Positions 7,528 through 16,830 are shown, numbered from the stretch's first letter. The stretch: 64,000 bases of DNA from Saccharopolyspora soli (GCF_022678645.1 NZ_JALBWV010000037.1:1-64000), one strand, 5' to 3'. Numbers and translations are program-made. Notes: generated by a model from the letters alone, not told the origin.

Positions 7528-10500
7528 GCGCAGACAACGCTGAATCGCTGCCCACCGCGAACCGGTGGCGACTGCACCGCGGTGGGATCGTCAACATCTG
7601 GCAGTACGCCGAGACCACCTTCGACCTGGGCGGCGGCCGGGCGATCTTCCAGGGCACCAACGGTTCCGGCAAGTCCCGCACCCTGGAACTGCTGCTGCCG
7701 CTGTGCCTGGACGGCGACCTGCGGCAGCTGGGTTCCAAGGGCTTCGACACGGTCAGCATCCGGCGGTTGATGCTCGACGAATACCCCGGCGGGCCGAACC
7801 GGATCGGCTACGCCTGGATCGAGCTGCGCCGCGAAACCCCGGACGGCGGCGAGGAATTCCTCACCTGCGGCCTCGGGGTGAAGGCGTCGAAGACCTCGCA
7901 GTCGATCAGCGATTCGTGGCGGTTCATCACCGGCCGCCGGGTCGGCATCAACCTGCACCTGGTCGGCGCCGACCGGGTCCCGCTGGGTTCGGCGCAGCTG
8001 CGCGAGCTGCTCGGCGCCGACTGCGTGCTCGACGAGCAGGCGTTCCGCGCGAAGGTCGCGGCCACGGTCTACGGCGTGCCCGCCGCCCGCTACGGCGACC
8101 TGCTGCACCTGCAACGCACCCTGCGCAATCCGGACGTCGGGCTGAAAGTCCTGGAAGGGCAGCTGGAGCAGATCCTCTCGGATGCGCTGCCGCCGTTGGA
8201 TCCGGGTTTGATCGAACGGCTGGCCAGTTCGTTCGACGACCTGGAGTCGATCCGGGCGAACATCGTCCGGTTGACCGGCGCGGACAAGGCGCTCAGCGCG
8301 TTCCTGTCCACCTATTCCGGGTACGCGTTCGGCGCGCTGCGCGACCGCGCCGAAGCGATGCGCGCCGCGCAGGAGAAACTGCGGGCGCTGCGCGGAGAAC
8401 TCGCCGGTCTGGAAAAGCAGGTAGCCGGTAAGCGGCACGATCGCGAGGCCGCGCAGCGCAGGATCGCCGAGCTCGAACAGCGCGAAGGCGAGTTGGAATC
8501 CAGCATCGACGCGTTGCGCTCCCACCCCGCGTATTCCGAGCTGCAGAACCTGCGCGACCGCGAGCGGCTGGTGGAAAGTGCCCGCGCCGCAGCGGTTTCG
8601 GCGCTCGACACGGCGAGCAAGCACCGCGCGCAGGAGCACCGCTCCGCCGAATCGGTGGTGGGCATGTTGCGCCGGTTGACCGGTGACGCCGAGGCCGCCG
8701 GGGTGGCGGCGGGCCGAGCGGCGCGGCAGCTTTCCACCGCGGGCCTGGACGGTTCGCTGGTGCCGCAACCACCCGCGATCCCGGCCGCCGAGGTGCGCGG
8801 CGAACAGGCCGAAGTGCGCACCTCGCCGGAGCCGGACGCCGAGCCGCTGCCAGTGCAGCGCTACGGCGCGCCACAGCTGGACACCGATGCACTCGCCGCG
8901 GAATTCCGTGCTGCGGTCGAAAATTCCGCGCAGGCCGCATCGGTCGCCCGGCAGCGTTCCGCGCTGACCCTCGCGCTGCACCAGCAGGCCCTGGAACTGG
9001 ACGCGGAGCAGGACGAAGTCGCTGAACTGCAACGGCTGGCCCGGCAGGCGCAGCTGGCCGCGACCGAGTCCGCAGGGCGGCGCAACCAGGCCCAGCAGGA
9101 ACTCTTCGACACGGCTGCGGTGTGGGTGGAACTCACCCAGAAGTGGTGCACTGAGTGGCCCTCCACCGTGGACGAACTGCCCGAACCTCCGGTGGCCGAA
9201 GATCTCACCGCGGACCGCTCAGCGACCAGGCGGGCCCGCGAGCACGCGCGTCGCTGGGCCAAGCCGCAGTTGCACGAGGCGCGTCGAGAGGTGTCGGCGA
9301 GCGAGCAGGAGATCGCCGAACTGCGCGCGGACGCCCGGACCCGCGAAGAAGAACTCGCCGAGCTCCGCGCCGGGCACGAACGGACCCCAGCACGCCCCGG
9401 CTGGGCCGACGCGGCACGGGATGCCGCCCAGGGCCGCGCTTTCCACGAACTGGTCGACTTCCAGCCGTCGCTGAACGAGACCGACCGGGCCGGGCTGGAA
9501 GCGGCGTTGCAGTCCAGCGGGCTGCTCAACGCGTGGGTCACCGCCGACGGCGCGGTGTCCGGACTAGCCGACCTGCTCGCCGCACCGGCCGAACAACGCT
9601 CCGGCGGCACGCTCGCTGACCTGCTGTCCCCCGCCGCCGAGCCCGACTGCCCGGTGCCGCCGGAGCGGGTCGCCGCGCTGCTGGCTTCGGTGTCGATCGA
9701 TGGGGACACCGGATTTTCCGTTTCGGTCACCGGGTCCTGGCGGGCCGGGGTGCTCTCCGGCTCGTGGCGCAAGGACGCGGCGGAGTACGTCGGCGCGGGA
9801 GCCCGCGAAGCGGCCCGCGCACGACGCATCGCGGAGCTGGAGGAGGACTTGGCGCGGCTGCGCGGCGAGATCGGCGACGCCGAGCGGCGGCACCGCGAAG
9901 CGAGCGAGCACGCCGCGGCGTTGGAGCAGCACCTTGAGTCGTACCCGGAGGACAGCGACCTGCTGACCGCGCATGCCAAGTTGGCGACGGCTATCGAGGC
10001 TGCGGCGGACGCCGATCAACGGGCCGTGCAACTGCGCGAGCAGCACGAGAACGCCGACCAGCGCTGGCAGGCGTCGCAGGCCGAGCTGGTCCGCTCGGCC
10101 GGGGAAGCCGACCTGCCCGCCGACACGCAGGCACTCGACACCGCGCACCGGGCCGCCACCGACGCCCGAGCCGCAATCGACGCGCTGCGCGAAACGATCG
10201 AGTCGCGCTGCCTGCCGACCCTCGACGACCTGCGGGACATCTCGCTGCACCACGACGCTGCGGTGGCCGACCGGATGGAGGCCGAGTCGCAGGCCGAACG
10301 GCGCTGCGCCGAATACGCGGAGCAGGCCACCGGGCTCGCGGAGCTCACCTCCGCCGTCGGCGGCGAGGCGCAGCAGATCGCCGACAAGGTCGGCGCGTTC
10401 GAGCGCGAGCGCGCGGAGCTGCGCGAGCAGTTGCCGCAGGCGCGGGAGAAGATCAGTTCGCTGCGGGAGTCCGCGGCGCGGCTGGAAACCCAGCTGGAGC

Positions 10501-11624
10501 ACAAGCAATCCCAGCTCGCGGGCCGGGAGCACGACGCGGCCACCGCCACCGACTCGTTCCGGCAGGCGCTTCGCATCCCCGGTCTGTGGTCGGCAGCGGA
10601 CGTCGCCGAAACCGCGCCGGAGGACGTGGACGAAGCCGCGGGCCTGCTCGCCGAAGCGGACCGCCGAGGCTCGTCGGAGGCCACCGTGCTCAACCGGCTG
10701 CAAACCCTGCAACACGCGTTGAGCGGCAACTACGACATCACCGCCGCCGACCAGCACGGCCTGCTCACCGTGACCGTCACCGGCGAGGAAGGCCCGCAGC
10801 CGGTGGCCGAGGCCGCCCGCCGGGTCGGCGAACGGCTCGGCGAGCAGCGCGGTTACCTCAACGAGCGCTACCAGTCGATCTTCGCCGACTACCTGATCCG
10901 GGACCTCGCCGAACGGCTGCGCGGGCAGGTCGGCATCGCCGAGGACCTGTGCAACCGGATGAACGAGGTGCTCGACGGCGCCAGGTCCAGCCAGGGCGTG
11001 CACGTCCAGCTGGAATGGCAGCCTTCGGCGGCGTTGGGCGAGGACATCAAGCAGGCCATCGAGCTGGTGCGCACCCCGTTCGCCAACCGCAGCGACGACC
11101 AGGATGCGTTGCTGCGGCGGGTGTTCACCGATCTCATCGAGTCCGAACGGGACAGCACTTCGGGCGGCTACGCGGAAATCCTGGCGCGTGCGCTGGACTA
11201 CCGGTCGTGGTTCGCGTTCACGGTGCGGGTTCGCGACACCGGGCCGGACGGCAAGCCACGCGTGCGGCGGCTGCGGCAGCTGTCCTCCGGTGAGACGCGC
11301 CTGATCTCCTACGTGACGCTCTTCGCTGCCGCGGCGGCGTTCTACGACGCGGTCAGCGTGGCCTCGGACGGCCGTGGCCCGTTGCGGCTGGTGCTGCTGG
11401 ACGAGGCGTTCGAGCGGCTGGACGACCCGACGATCGCACGGATGCTCGGCCTGCTGGTGGACCTGGACATGGACTGGCTGATCACCTGGCCCAGCGGCTG
11501 GGGGGTGTCGCCGAAGATCCCGAAGATGCACATCTACGACGTCCTCCGCCCCCGCAGCGGCCACGGCATCGCCTGCACCCACACCACCTGGGACGGCACC
11601 GGCCTCGAACGCACCGATGCATGA
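7524..11624 (+). CDS. jetC: SMC-like ATPase, TIGR02680 (JetC-like)
   Basis: A 1366-residue ABC/SMC-type ATPase. Walker A GTNGSGKS is at residues 44-51 (Lys50). Long charged heptad-like segments (many AELEQREGELE-type stretches) form two coiled-coil arms on each side of a less charged centre around residues 620-760. The C-terminal head has the signature LSSGET at about 1253 and Walker B LVLLDEAFERLDD with Asp1293-Glu1294. In Wadjet and MukB-like systems this subunit extrudes DNA loops to sense small circular DNA. The start GTG 7524 overlaps the jetB stop. The C-terminus reads to the normal family end (THTTWDG), so the protein is intact. The usual fourth gene, a TIGR02679/DUF2399 TOPRIM-type protein, does not follow. 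Confidence 0.85.
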   Translation: MSADNAESLPTANRWRLHRGGIVNIWQYAETTFDLGGGRAIFQGTNGSGKSRTLELLLPLCLDGDLRQLGSKGFDTVSIRRLMLDEYPGGPNRIGYAWIELRRETPDGGEEFLTCGLGVKASKTSQSISDSWRFITGRRVGINLHLVGADRVPLGSAQLRELLGADCVLDEQAFRAKVAATVYGVPAARYGDLLHLQRTLRNPDVGLKVLEGQLEQILSDALPPLDPGLIERLASSFDDLESIRANIVRLTGADKALSAFLSTYSGYAFGALRDRAEAMRAAQEKLRALRGELAGLEKQVAGKRHDREAAQRRIAELEQREGELESSIDALRSHPAYSELQNLRDRERLVESARAAAVSALDTASKHRAQEHRSAESVVGMLRRLTGDAEAAGVAAGRAARQLSTAGLDGSLVPQPPAIPAAEVRGEQAEVRTSPEPDAEPLPVQRYGAPQLDTDALAAEFRAAVENSAQAASVARQRSALTLALHQQALELDAEQDEVAELQRLARQAQLAATESAGRRNQAQQELFDTAAVWVELTQKWCTEWPSTVDELPEPPVAEDLTADRSATRRAREHARRWAKPQLHEARREVSASEQEIAELRADARTREEELAELRAGHERTPARPGWADAARDAAQGRAFHELVDFQPSLNETDRAGLEAALQSSGLLNAWVTADGAVSGLADLLAAPAEQRSGGTLADLLSPAAEPDCPVPPERVAALLASVSIDGDTGFSVSVTGSWRAGVLSGSWRKDAAEYVGAGAREAARARRIAELEEDLARLRGEIGDAERRHREASEHAAALEQHLESYPEDSDLLTAHAKLATAIEAAADADQRAVQLREQHENADQRWQASQAELVRSAGEADLPADTQALDTAHRAATDARAAIDALRETIESRCLPTLDDLRDISLHHDAAVADRMEAESQAERRCAEYAEQATGLAELTSAVGGEAQQIADKVGAFERERAELREQLPQAREKISSLRESAARLETQLEHKQSQLAGREHDAATATDSFRQALRIPGLWSAADVAETAPEDVDEAAGLLAEADRRGSSEATVLNRLQTLQHALSGNYDITAADQHGLLTVTVTGEEGPQPVAEAARRVGERLGEQRGYLNERYQSIFADYLIRDLAERLRGQVGIAEDLCNRMNEVLDGARSSQGVHVQLEWQPSAALGEDIKQAIELVRTPFANRSDDQDALLRRVFTDLIESERDSTSGGYAEILARALDYRSWFAFTVRVRDTGPDGKPRVRRLRQLSSGETRLISYVTLFAAAAAFYDAVSVASDGRGPLRLVLLDEAFERLDDPTIARMLGLLVDLDMDWLITWPSGWGVSPKIPKMHIYDVLRPRSGHGIACTHTTWDGTGLERTDA

Positions 11625-11881
11625 ATAGGGTGTGCAGATTGGTTTGCGTGGCGGTGCGGGTAGCGGAACCTCAGAGGTCTTCTCGCTGTGGGATCCCCGA
11701 CATCATGTATGTCCAATGCACCACGTCGGGGCTGTCCTCGCGGGGAGAACCCCAGAGGGGTGGGCACCGTGAACCCGCGGCGGCGCAAGCTGCGAGAGTG
11801 GAAGGAAGCAGCTGACGCCGCTTGCCTGACGGCCGCCTGCGGTCACAGCCAATCCGCGCACCTTTAAAAACCCGGCCGGGG
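11625..11881. repeat. Repeat-bounded element downstream of jetC
   Basis: The gap after jetC is flanked by an imperfect inverted pair: GTGC-x-GATTGGTTTGCGTGGC near 11631 and CAGCCAATCCGCGCAC near 11840-11855. Inside lies TAGCGGAACCTCAG followed by CTCGCTGTGGGATCCCCGA (about 11659-11698), which recurs at 32419-32460 on the other strand. A short open frame (GTG 11770 to TAA 11865, about 31 residues starting MNPRRRKLREWKE) follows a good ribosome binding site but has no recognisable product and may be a gene remnant. The structure looks like a small non-autonomous or REP-type element inserted where the fourth operon gene is normally found. Confidence 0.5.
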
Positions 11882-12370
11882 TCAGAGAAGTTGGTACATC
11901 ACGTGTAGGCCGACGTAGCCGTGGGTTGAGTGGTGGAACGCTTCCGGGAGGGTTGCGGCGATCTCCATGCCCAGGGCGCGCCACAGCGCGACTGCTCGGA
12001 CGTTGGTCTCGACGACCGCGTTGAACTGCATCGCGCGGAAACCGTCCGCCCGCGCCTGGTCCAGCACATGACTTCCCAGCGCTCGGCCAGCGCCGCGCCC
12101 GGAATGCTGCGGATCGACCATGAAGCTGGCGGTCGCGACGTGCGCTGCCGGGCCTTCGTGGTTCGGGCCGGAGACCGCGGTGCCGACCACGGCGCCGCTC
12201 TCGTCGACGGCCACGACCGTGCGGCCCGGCGGCGCCGGGAACCACCGCTGCCGGGCGCGCTGCTCGTCGATGTCGCGGTCCCAGGAGAAGGTCTCCCCGG
12301 CCGCCGCGATGTCGTGCATGAACGGCCAGATCGCCGCCCAGTCGTCGGGGTGCGCGTCGCGAATCCGCAT
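11882..12370 (-). CDS. GNAT family N-acetyltransferase
   Basis: A 162-residue acetyltransferase. It begins MRIRDAHPDDWAAIWPFM, the usual first strand-helix of GNAT proteins, and carries the acetyl-CoA pyrophosphate-binding motif QHSGRGAGRALG around residue 95, followed by GFRAMQFNAVVETNVRAV with the typical asparagine-containing helix. This arrangement resembles phosphinothricin/methionine-sulfoximine-type or general amine acetyltransferases, but the substrate cannot be read from sequence. I chose the ATG at 12370 rather than earlier in-frame starts because it begins exactly at the GNAT fold. Divergent from the VOC gene, with 87 bases between them. Confidence 0.8.
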   Translation of the reverse strand: MRIRDAHPDDWAAIWPFMHDIAAAGETFSWDRDIDEQRARQRWFPAPPGRTVVAVDESGAVVGTAVSGPNHEGPAAHVATASFMVDPQHSGRGAGRALGSHVLDQARADGFRAMQFNAVVETNVRAVALWRALGMEIAATLPEAFHHSTHGYVGLHVMYQLL

Positions 12371-12457
12371 AGCCCGCAAGCTTCGGCGATCGTCCGGCGA
12401 ATCGCCACCCATTTGCCGTGCCCTGCACGGGCGCGGGAATCGCCGTAACTTCTCGGC

Positions 12458-13018
12458 ATGGCTTCGATCGTTGTGGAGTTCTCGACGCGGGAGCCGGAGC
12501 GGCTGGCCCGGTGGTGGGCGGAAGTGCTCGGGTGGCAACTCGACACGCACGCCGGGTTCGTGGTCCGGCCGACCGGCGCTGGTGTGCTGCTGCGGTTCGT
12601 CGCCACTACGCGGGCCAAGACCGCCAAGAACGGCGTGCACCTGGACCTGCGCAGCGAATCGCACGATGACCAGAACAAGATCGTGGAGCGGTTGTTCAAC
12701 GCCGGTGCCCGGTTCGCCGACATCGACCAGAGCAGCGACGTCCCGTGGGTGGTGATGGCCGACGTCGAGGGCAACGAGCTGTGCGTGCTCGAACCGCGGA
12801 CGGTTTACGCCGACACCGGACCGGTAGCCGCGGTCGTCATCGACACCCCGGACCCGCGCTCGCACGCCCGAACGTTGGCGGCGGCCACCGGCATGGAGCT
12901 CGCCGGGGACCGTTCCGAGTTCGCCTCGCTGCGCCCGCCCTCGGGCGAAGGCCCCTACGTGGAGTTCCTGGAGAGCACGTCAGGTCCGGAGGGCATGCTG
13001 CGCGTCCTCGCCGAGTGA
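12458..13018 (+). CDS. VOC/glyoxalase-like protein
   Basis: A 186-residue protein with two vicinal-oxygen-chelate modules. The first (residues 1-115) begins MASIVVEFSTREPERLARWW and contains LRSESHDDQNKIVERL and DVEGNELCVLEP, the pattern of the glyoxalase-like group abundant in actinomycetes. The second, shorter module (from about residue 120) contains VVIDTPDPRSHARTLAAATG. Such proteins act as lyases, dioxygenases or antibiotic-binding proteins; the substrate is not predictable. Stands alone, divergent from the GNAT gene. Confidence 0.75.
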   Translation: MASIVVEFSTREPERLARWWAEVLGWQLDTHAGFVVRPTGAGVLLRFVATTRAKTAKNGVHLDLRSESHDDQNKIVERLFNAGARFADIDQSSDVPWVVMADVEGNELCVLEPRTVYADTGPVAAVVIDTPDPRSHARTLAAATGMELAGDRSEFASLRPPSGEGPYVEFLESTSGPEGMLRVLAE

Positions 13019-13529
13019 GGCTTGGACGCGGTGAGCCACGTCCACAGTGGAGCGAGCATGTCGTCCACGCCGGACCCAACATCGGCCCGGCCCCGCTTCC
13101 GCACCGAACGGCGCGCCGACCGGTCGAGCAGCAACACCAGCGCACCGAGCCGCCAGGTCTGGCTTTCTCACTCAGCATCGAACGCAACCAAGCCACATTG
13201 TGGAGAATTATCTCCCTTGCGGACAGCCATTCCACCAATACCTCCCGTTCCGAACCTGACGCGACACCGACCCTCCGGCCGGTCACGCGGGGTGGCGACG
13301 CGAGTGAAGGGCACCTTCGACCGAGTTAGCCGGTCAAAGGTGCCCTTCACTCGCCACCCGAACACGGGTCTCAACCCTGGATAGCGCCCCGGCTGGCGGC
13401 TCCGGCGGCGGTATGTGGGCTCGGCCACGAAGCGCGGGGCGACGGGGTCGCGATTGTTGCCGATCAAATCTGACGCGAGCTACGATTTCCACATAGAGGA
13501 GAATCAACCACATAGTGGCAAGGAGTGGA
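13019..13529. other. 511-base intergenic region with a long inverted repeat
   Basis: No convincing gene: the open frames here are short, differ in codon use from their neighbours and have no family features. The main structure is the inverted repeat at 13301-13353. The last ~60 bases are comparatively AT-rich and should carry the promoter of the CoA-transferase operon. Confidence 0.6.
13301..13353. repeat. Long inverted repeat, 23-base arms
   Basis: The left arm at 13301-13323 and right arm at 13331-13353 are complementary except at one position, separated by seven bases. The core AGTGAAGGGCACCTT resembles the arms at 21767-21815, and the single mismatch becomes a G-U pair only in minus-strand RNA in both copies. 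It could be a terminator or a dispersed REP-like hairpin. Confidence 0.8.
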
Positions 13530-14744
13530 ATGAGTACGCAAGGCCCGTTGTCCGGGATCCGGGTGCTCGAACTGGGCAACTACATCGCCGCCCCCACGAC
13601 GGGCCGACTGCTCGCCGACTTCGGCGCCGAGGTGATCAAGGTCGAACGCCCTGGAACCGGCGACGAACTGCGCAGCTGGCGACTCTTCCGGGGCGAGACC
13701 TCGATGCTGTGGCGCACCATGAACCGGAACAAGAAGTGCATCACCCTCGACCTGCGCAGCGACGAGGGCCGAGCCATCGCACTCGACCTGGTCCGGCGGT
13801 CCGACGTGGTGATCGAGAACTTCCGTCCGGGCACCCTGGAGAAGTGGGGCCTCGGCCCGGACCAGCTCACCGAGGCCAGGCCGGACCTGGTGCTGGTGCG
13901 CGTCTCTGCCTACGGCCAAACCGGCCCGTACCGGGACCGGCCCGGTTTCGGCGCGGTCGCCGAAGCCATCGGTGGCCTGCGGCTGCTCACCGGTGACCCC
14001 GACCGGCCACCGGCCCGCGTCGGCATCAGCATCGGCGACACGGTGGCCGGGCTGTACGCGACCATCGGCGTCCTGATGAGCTTGCTGCGCCGCGAGCGCG
14101 GTGAGCACCAACCCGGCAAAGTCGTCGACGTCGCGCTGTACGAGGCCGTGTTCAGCATGATGGAGTCGCTGCTGCCCGACTACGAGGCATACGGCGTGCT
14201 GCGGGAGCGCACCGGCGGCCGGATGGAGGGCCTGGCACCGACCAACACCTACCGCTGCCGGGACGACAAGTGGGTGGTGATCGCGGGCAACGGCGACGCG
14301 ATCTACCGCCGTCTGATGACCGTGCTCGACCGCACCGACCTGCGCGACGACCCGGGCCTGGCCACCAACCCCGGCCGGTGGCAACGGCGCGACGAACTGG
14401 ACGCCGCGATCAGCGCCTGGACCGGTGACCGCGAGATCGACGAGGTGCTCCGCCTGCTCGACGAGGCCGGGGTGCCCGCCGGTCCGATCTACGACGCGGC
14501 CGACATCAGCAAGGATCCGCACTTCCTGGCACGCGGCATGCTGCGACGCCGCGAAGTGCGCGATGGTGACGAGGACTTCGGGCCGGTCGCGTTCCCCGGC
14601 GTGGTACCGCGACTGGGCAGCGAGCCCGAGGAGATCCGCTGGCTCGGCCCCGAACTCGGCGCGCACAACGACGAGGTGCTGGGCAGTTTGCTCGGCCTCG
14701 ACGAGAACGCTCGGCGCGAACTGCACGAAAAGCAGGTGATCTGA
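13530..14744 (+). CDS. CaiB/BaiF (family III) CoA-transferase
   Basis: A 404-residue family III CoA-transferase. It has the N-terminal GIRVLELGNYIAAPTTGRLL, the segment NRNKKCITLDLRSDEGR, IENFRPGTLEKWGLG and the catalytic aspartate, Asp170 in GISIGDTVAGLYA. These enzymes move CoA between carboxylic acids through an aspartyl-CoA-type anhydride. The start is ATG 13530, preceded by AAGGAG at the right spacing; a GTG 15 bases upstream is less likely. It is followed two bases later by an HMG-CoA-lyase-like gene, so the pair probably activates an organic acid (for example citramalate, itaconate or 3-hydroxy-3-methylglutarate) as its CoA ester and then cleaves it. The substrate is inferred from this pairing only. 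Confidence 0.9.
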   Translation: MSTQGPLSGIRVLELGNYIAAPTTGRLLADFGAEVIKVERPGTGDELRSWRLFRGETSMLWRTMNRNKKCITLDLRSDEGRAIALDLVRRSDVVIENFRPGTLEKWGLGPDQLTEARPDLVLVRVSAYGQTGPYRDRPGFGAVAEAIGGLRLLTGDPDRPPARVGISIGDTVAGLYATIGVLMSLLRRERGEHQPGKVVDVALYEAVFSMMESLLPDYEAYGVLRERTGGRMEGLAPTNTYRCRDDKWVVIAGNGDAIYRRLMTVLDRTDLRDDPGLATNPGRWQRRDELDAAISAWTGDREIDEVLRLLDEAGVPAGPIYDAADISKDPHFLARGMLRRREVRDGDEDFGPVAFPGVVPRLGSEPEEIRWLGPELGAHNDEVLGSLLGLDENARRELHEKQVI

Positions 14745-14745
14745 A

Positions 14746-15663
14746 GTGAAAGCCACTCCCCTGGTGCGTGACGTGACGTTGCGCGATGGGCTCCAACTCG
14801 CCAGCAAGATCCTGCCGACCGCCGAAAAGCTGCGGCTGGCCAGGGAATTGTTCGCAGCGGGCATCACCAGCGTGGAAATCGGCGCGGTCGTCCGCCCGGA
14901 CCGGGTGCCAGCGATGGCCGACACCCTCGACCTGGTGCGCGAACTCGACGCCGATGAACTGGCCACCTGCTGGGTCCTGGTGCCGAACCTGACCGGAACG
15001 CGGCGTGCCCTGGACGCCGGGGTGCGCAACGTGCAGTTCGTGCTTTCGGCGTCGGACACGCACAACCGCAACAACGTCGGCCGGTCGACCGAGGCGAGTC
15101 TCGCCGATCTGCCAGCGGTTGCCGCGGAAGTCGCCGCTGCCGGTGGCGTCCTGCAACTGAGCATTTCAACGGCGTTCAGCTGCCCGTTCGAGGGGCCGAT
15201 CCCGGTTGACCGGGTAGCGAAGCTGCTGGCCGACGAGCGGGTGCAGCTGGCGAGCAGTTTCGTCGTGTGCGACACGATCGGGCAGGCGGTGCCGTCGAGC
15301 GTCACCGAACTGGTGCGCACGACCCGCGACCTGATCGACGACCGCTGGCTGGTGTTCCACGGGCACGACACCTGGGGCCTGGGCGTGGCCAACGGCATGG
15401 CGGCGCTGGCGGCGGGCGCGAACACCCTCGACGGAACACTGGGCGGACTCGGCGGTTGCCCGTTCGCGCCCGGTGCCAGTGGCAACACCGCGCTGGAGGA
15501 CTTGCTCTACGCGTTGCGGCCGAGCTGGCTCACCCCCGAGGCGTTCCATCGGCTCGTCCTGGCCGGGGAACAGCTGTTGTCCGAGGTCGACGAACCGCAG
15601 CGCAGTCGAGCCGCGTTCGGCGCCCGGCGCAGCCGTCCCACCCACGAGTGGGCGATGCCGTAA
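14746..15663 (+). CDS. Hydroxymethylglutaryl-CoA lyase-like protein
   Basis: A 305-residue TIM-barrel HMGL-family lyase. The divalent-metal site is visible: RDVTLRDGLQ at residues 8-17 and HGHDTWGLG (the His-x-His pair) near residue 204. The lyase active-site loop GGLGGCPFAPGASGN with its conserved cysteine follows, which separates it from isopropylmalate-synthase relatives. It should cleave a 3-hydroxy-acyl-CoA into acetyl-CoA and an oxo-acid. The GTG start lies one base after the CoA-transferase stop, so translation is coupled. An IclR regulator lies 255 bases downstream on the same strand. HMG-CoA, citramalyl-CoA or a related ester are all possible substrates. Confidence 0.85.
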   Translation: MKATPLVRDVTLRDGLQLASKILPTAEKLRLARELFAAGITSVEIGAVVRPDRVPAMADTLDLVRELDADELATCWVLVPNLTGTRRALDAGVRNVQFVLSASDTHNRNNVGRSTEASLADLPAVAAEVAAAGGVLQLSISTAFSCPFEGPIPVDRVAKLLADERVQLASSFVVCDTIGQAVPSSVTELVRTTRDLIDDRWLVFHGHDTWGLGVANGMAALAAGANTLDGTLGGLGGCPFAPGASGNTALEDLLYALRPSWLTPEAFHRLVLAGEQLLSEVDEPQRSRAAFGARRSRPTHEWAMP

Positions 15664-15918
15664 GGCCGTCTATCTGTCCGATGTGGACGCCCTGATGCCA
15701 CAACTCGGCGATCACGCTGGTTCGACCAGTCCGCCGCGAATATGAGGTTGCAACTGCCCGTGGCGTGCTGGTCGAGATCTGAGCGCAGACCCTGGCGGAT
15801 CCGGGCAACCCGATGAACCCGGCCGGGTGCTGCCCCAGCCGATCGCAACGTCGCAGGTCGCGGATTCCCGGCCCGGTACGATTGGCGTCGGAACAGTCGC
15901 AGGAGACCTGGAGATCAG

Positions 15919-16758
15919 ATGTCTGAACTCGATTCGGGTGCGGAGATCGACCTCCCGGATGCTGATCTCGACGTCGCCGCGGCGCCGGGGCGGGAGCTCC
16001 CTCGCGGCGTCAAACCGCTGCTGGTGCTGGGCAAGATCCGCGAGGTGCTCGCCGCGTTCAGCCCCGAACGCCCGGAACTGACGATTCCGGAAATCCGACG
16101 TGCGACGGGCCTTCCACCCAGCACGTGCCAGCGGATCGTGGCCAACCTCGTCGCGGAGGGCTTCCTGGATCGCAGCGGCGACCGGTACCGGATCGGGCTC
16201 AGCCTCGCCTACTGGGCGGCACCGGCGTCGACCGGCCTCGACGTGGTGCAACTGCTCGGCCCGATCGTGCGGCAGCTGCGGGACGACACCGGCGAGACGT
16301 CGTGCGTCTTCCGGCGCGAGGGCAACCTGCGCGTGTGCGTCGCGATGGCCGAGACGCACCACGCCGTGCGCCGGGAGATGCACGTCGGCAAGCTCATGCC
16401 GCTGCACGCCGGTTCGGCCAGCCGCGTGCTGCTGGCCTGGGACGACGAGGCGGCCGATATCGTCCTCGGCGGCGAGCTGGCGCGCTACACGGATTTCACG
16501 ATCACCGACGCGGAGCTGCTGCGGATCGCCCTGGCGCAGACCCGCAAGCAGGGCTTCGCGATCACTTCGGAGGAACGCGACGCCGGAGCCGCATCGGTCA
16601 GCGCACCGGTCTTCGACGCCCAGGATCGCCTGGTCGCAGCCATCGGCATCTCCGGCCCGACCCAACGCCTGACCCCGCAGCGCTGCCACGACTGGACTCC
16701 CAGGGTGCAACGAGCGGCCCGCGAAGCCACCCGCCAACTCGGCGGCCGCAGCACGTAA
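15919..16758 (+). CDS. IclR family transcriptional regulator
   Basis: A 279-residue IclR-type regulator. After an acidic ~30-residue N-terminal tail, the winged helix-turn-helix (LTIPEIRRATGLPPSTCQR) is at about residues 54-72 and the wing FLDRSGDRYRIG follows. The C-terminal effector-binding domain contains the typical RREMHVGKLMPLHAGSASRV and a late DAGAASVSAPVFDAQDRLV segment. The ATG at 15919 follows a GGAG ribosome binding site. It lies downstream of the CoA-transferase/lyase pair and probably controls it in response to the acid or its CoA ester; this is inferred from position. Confidence 0.85.
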   Translation: MSELDSGAEIDLPDADLDVAAAPGRELPRGVKPLLVLGKIREVLAAFSPERPELTIPEIRRATGLPPSTCQRIVANLVAEGFLDRSGDRYRIGLSLAYWAAPASTGLDVVQLLGPIVRQLRDDTGETSCVFRREGNLRVCVAMAETHHAVRREMHVGKLMPLHAGSASRVLLAWDDEAADIVLGGELARYTDFTITDAELLRIALAQTRKQGFAITSEERDAGAASVSAPVFDAQDRLVAAIGISGPTQRLTPQRCHDWTPRVQRAAREATRQLGGRST

Positions 16759-16762
16759 GAGG

Positions 16763-16830
16763 ATGCGCGGACTGGCTTGCGTGGCGGTGCCTGACGACTG
16801 CCCTCGTCACGCCCAATCCGCACACCCACT
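16763..16830. repeat. Short dispersed hairpin element
   Basis: GCGGACTGGCTTGCGTG at 16766-16782 is roughly complementary to CACGCCCAATCCGC at 16809-16822. Both arms match the outer ends of the 11.63-11.86 kb element, so this looks like a shorter member of the same dispersed family, placed five bases after the regulator's stop codon. It may also act as a terminator. Confidence 0.55.

Noticed and set aside
13022-13384. Rightward 120-codon frame in the intergenic region
   Set aside because: It runs through the perfect inverted repeat, has no conserved motif, and its composition is unlike neighbouring genes.
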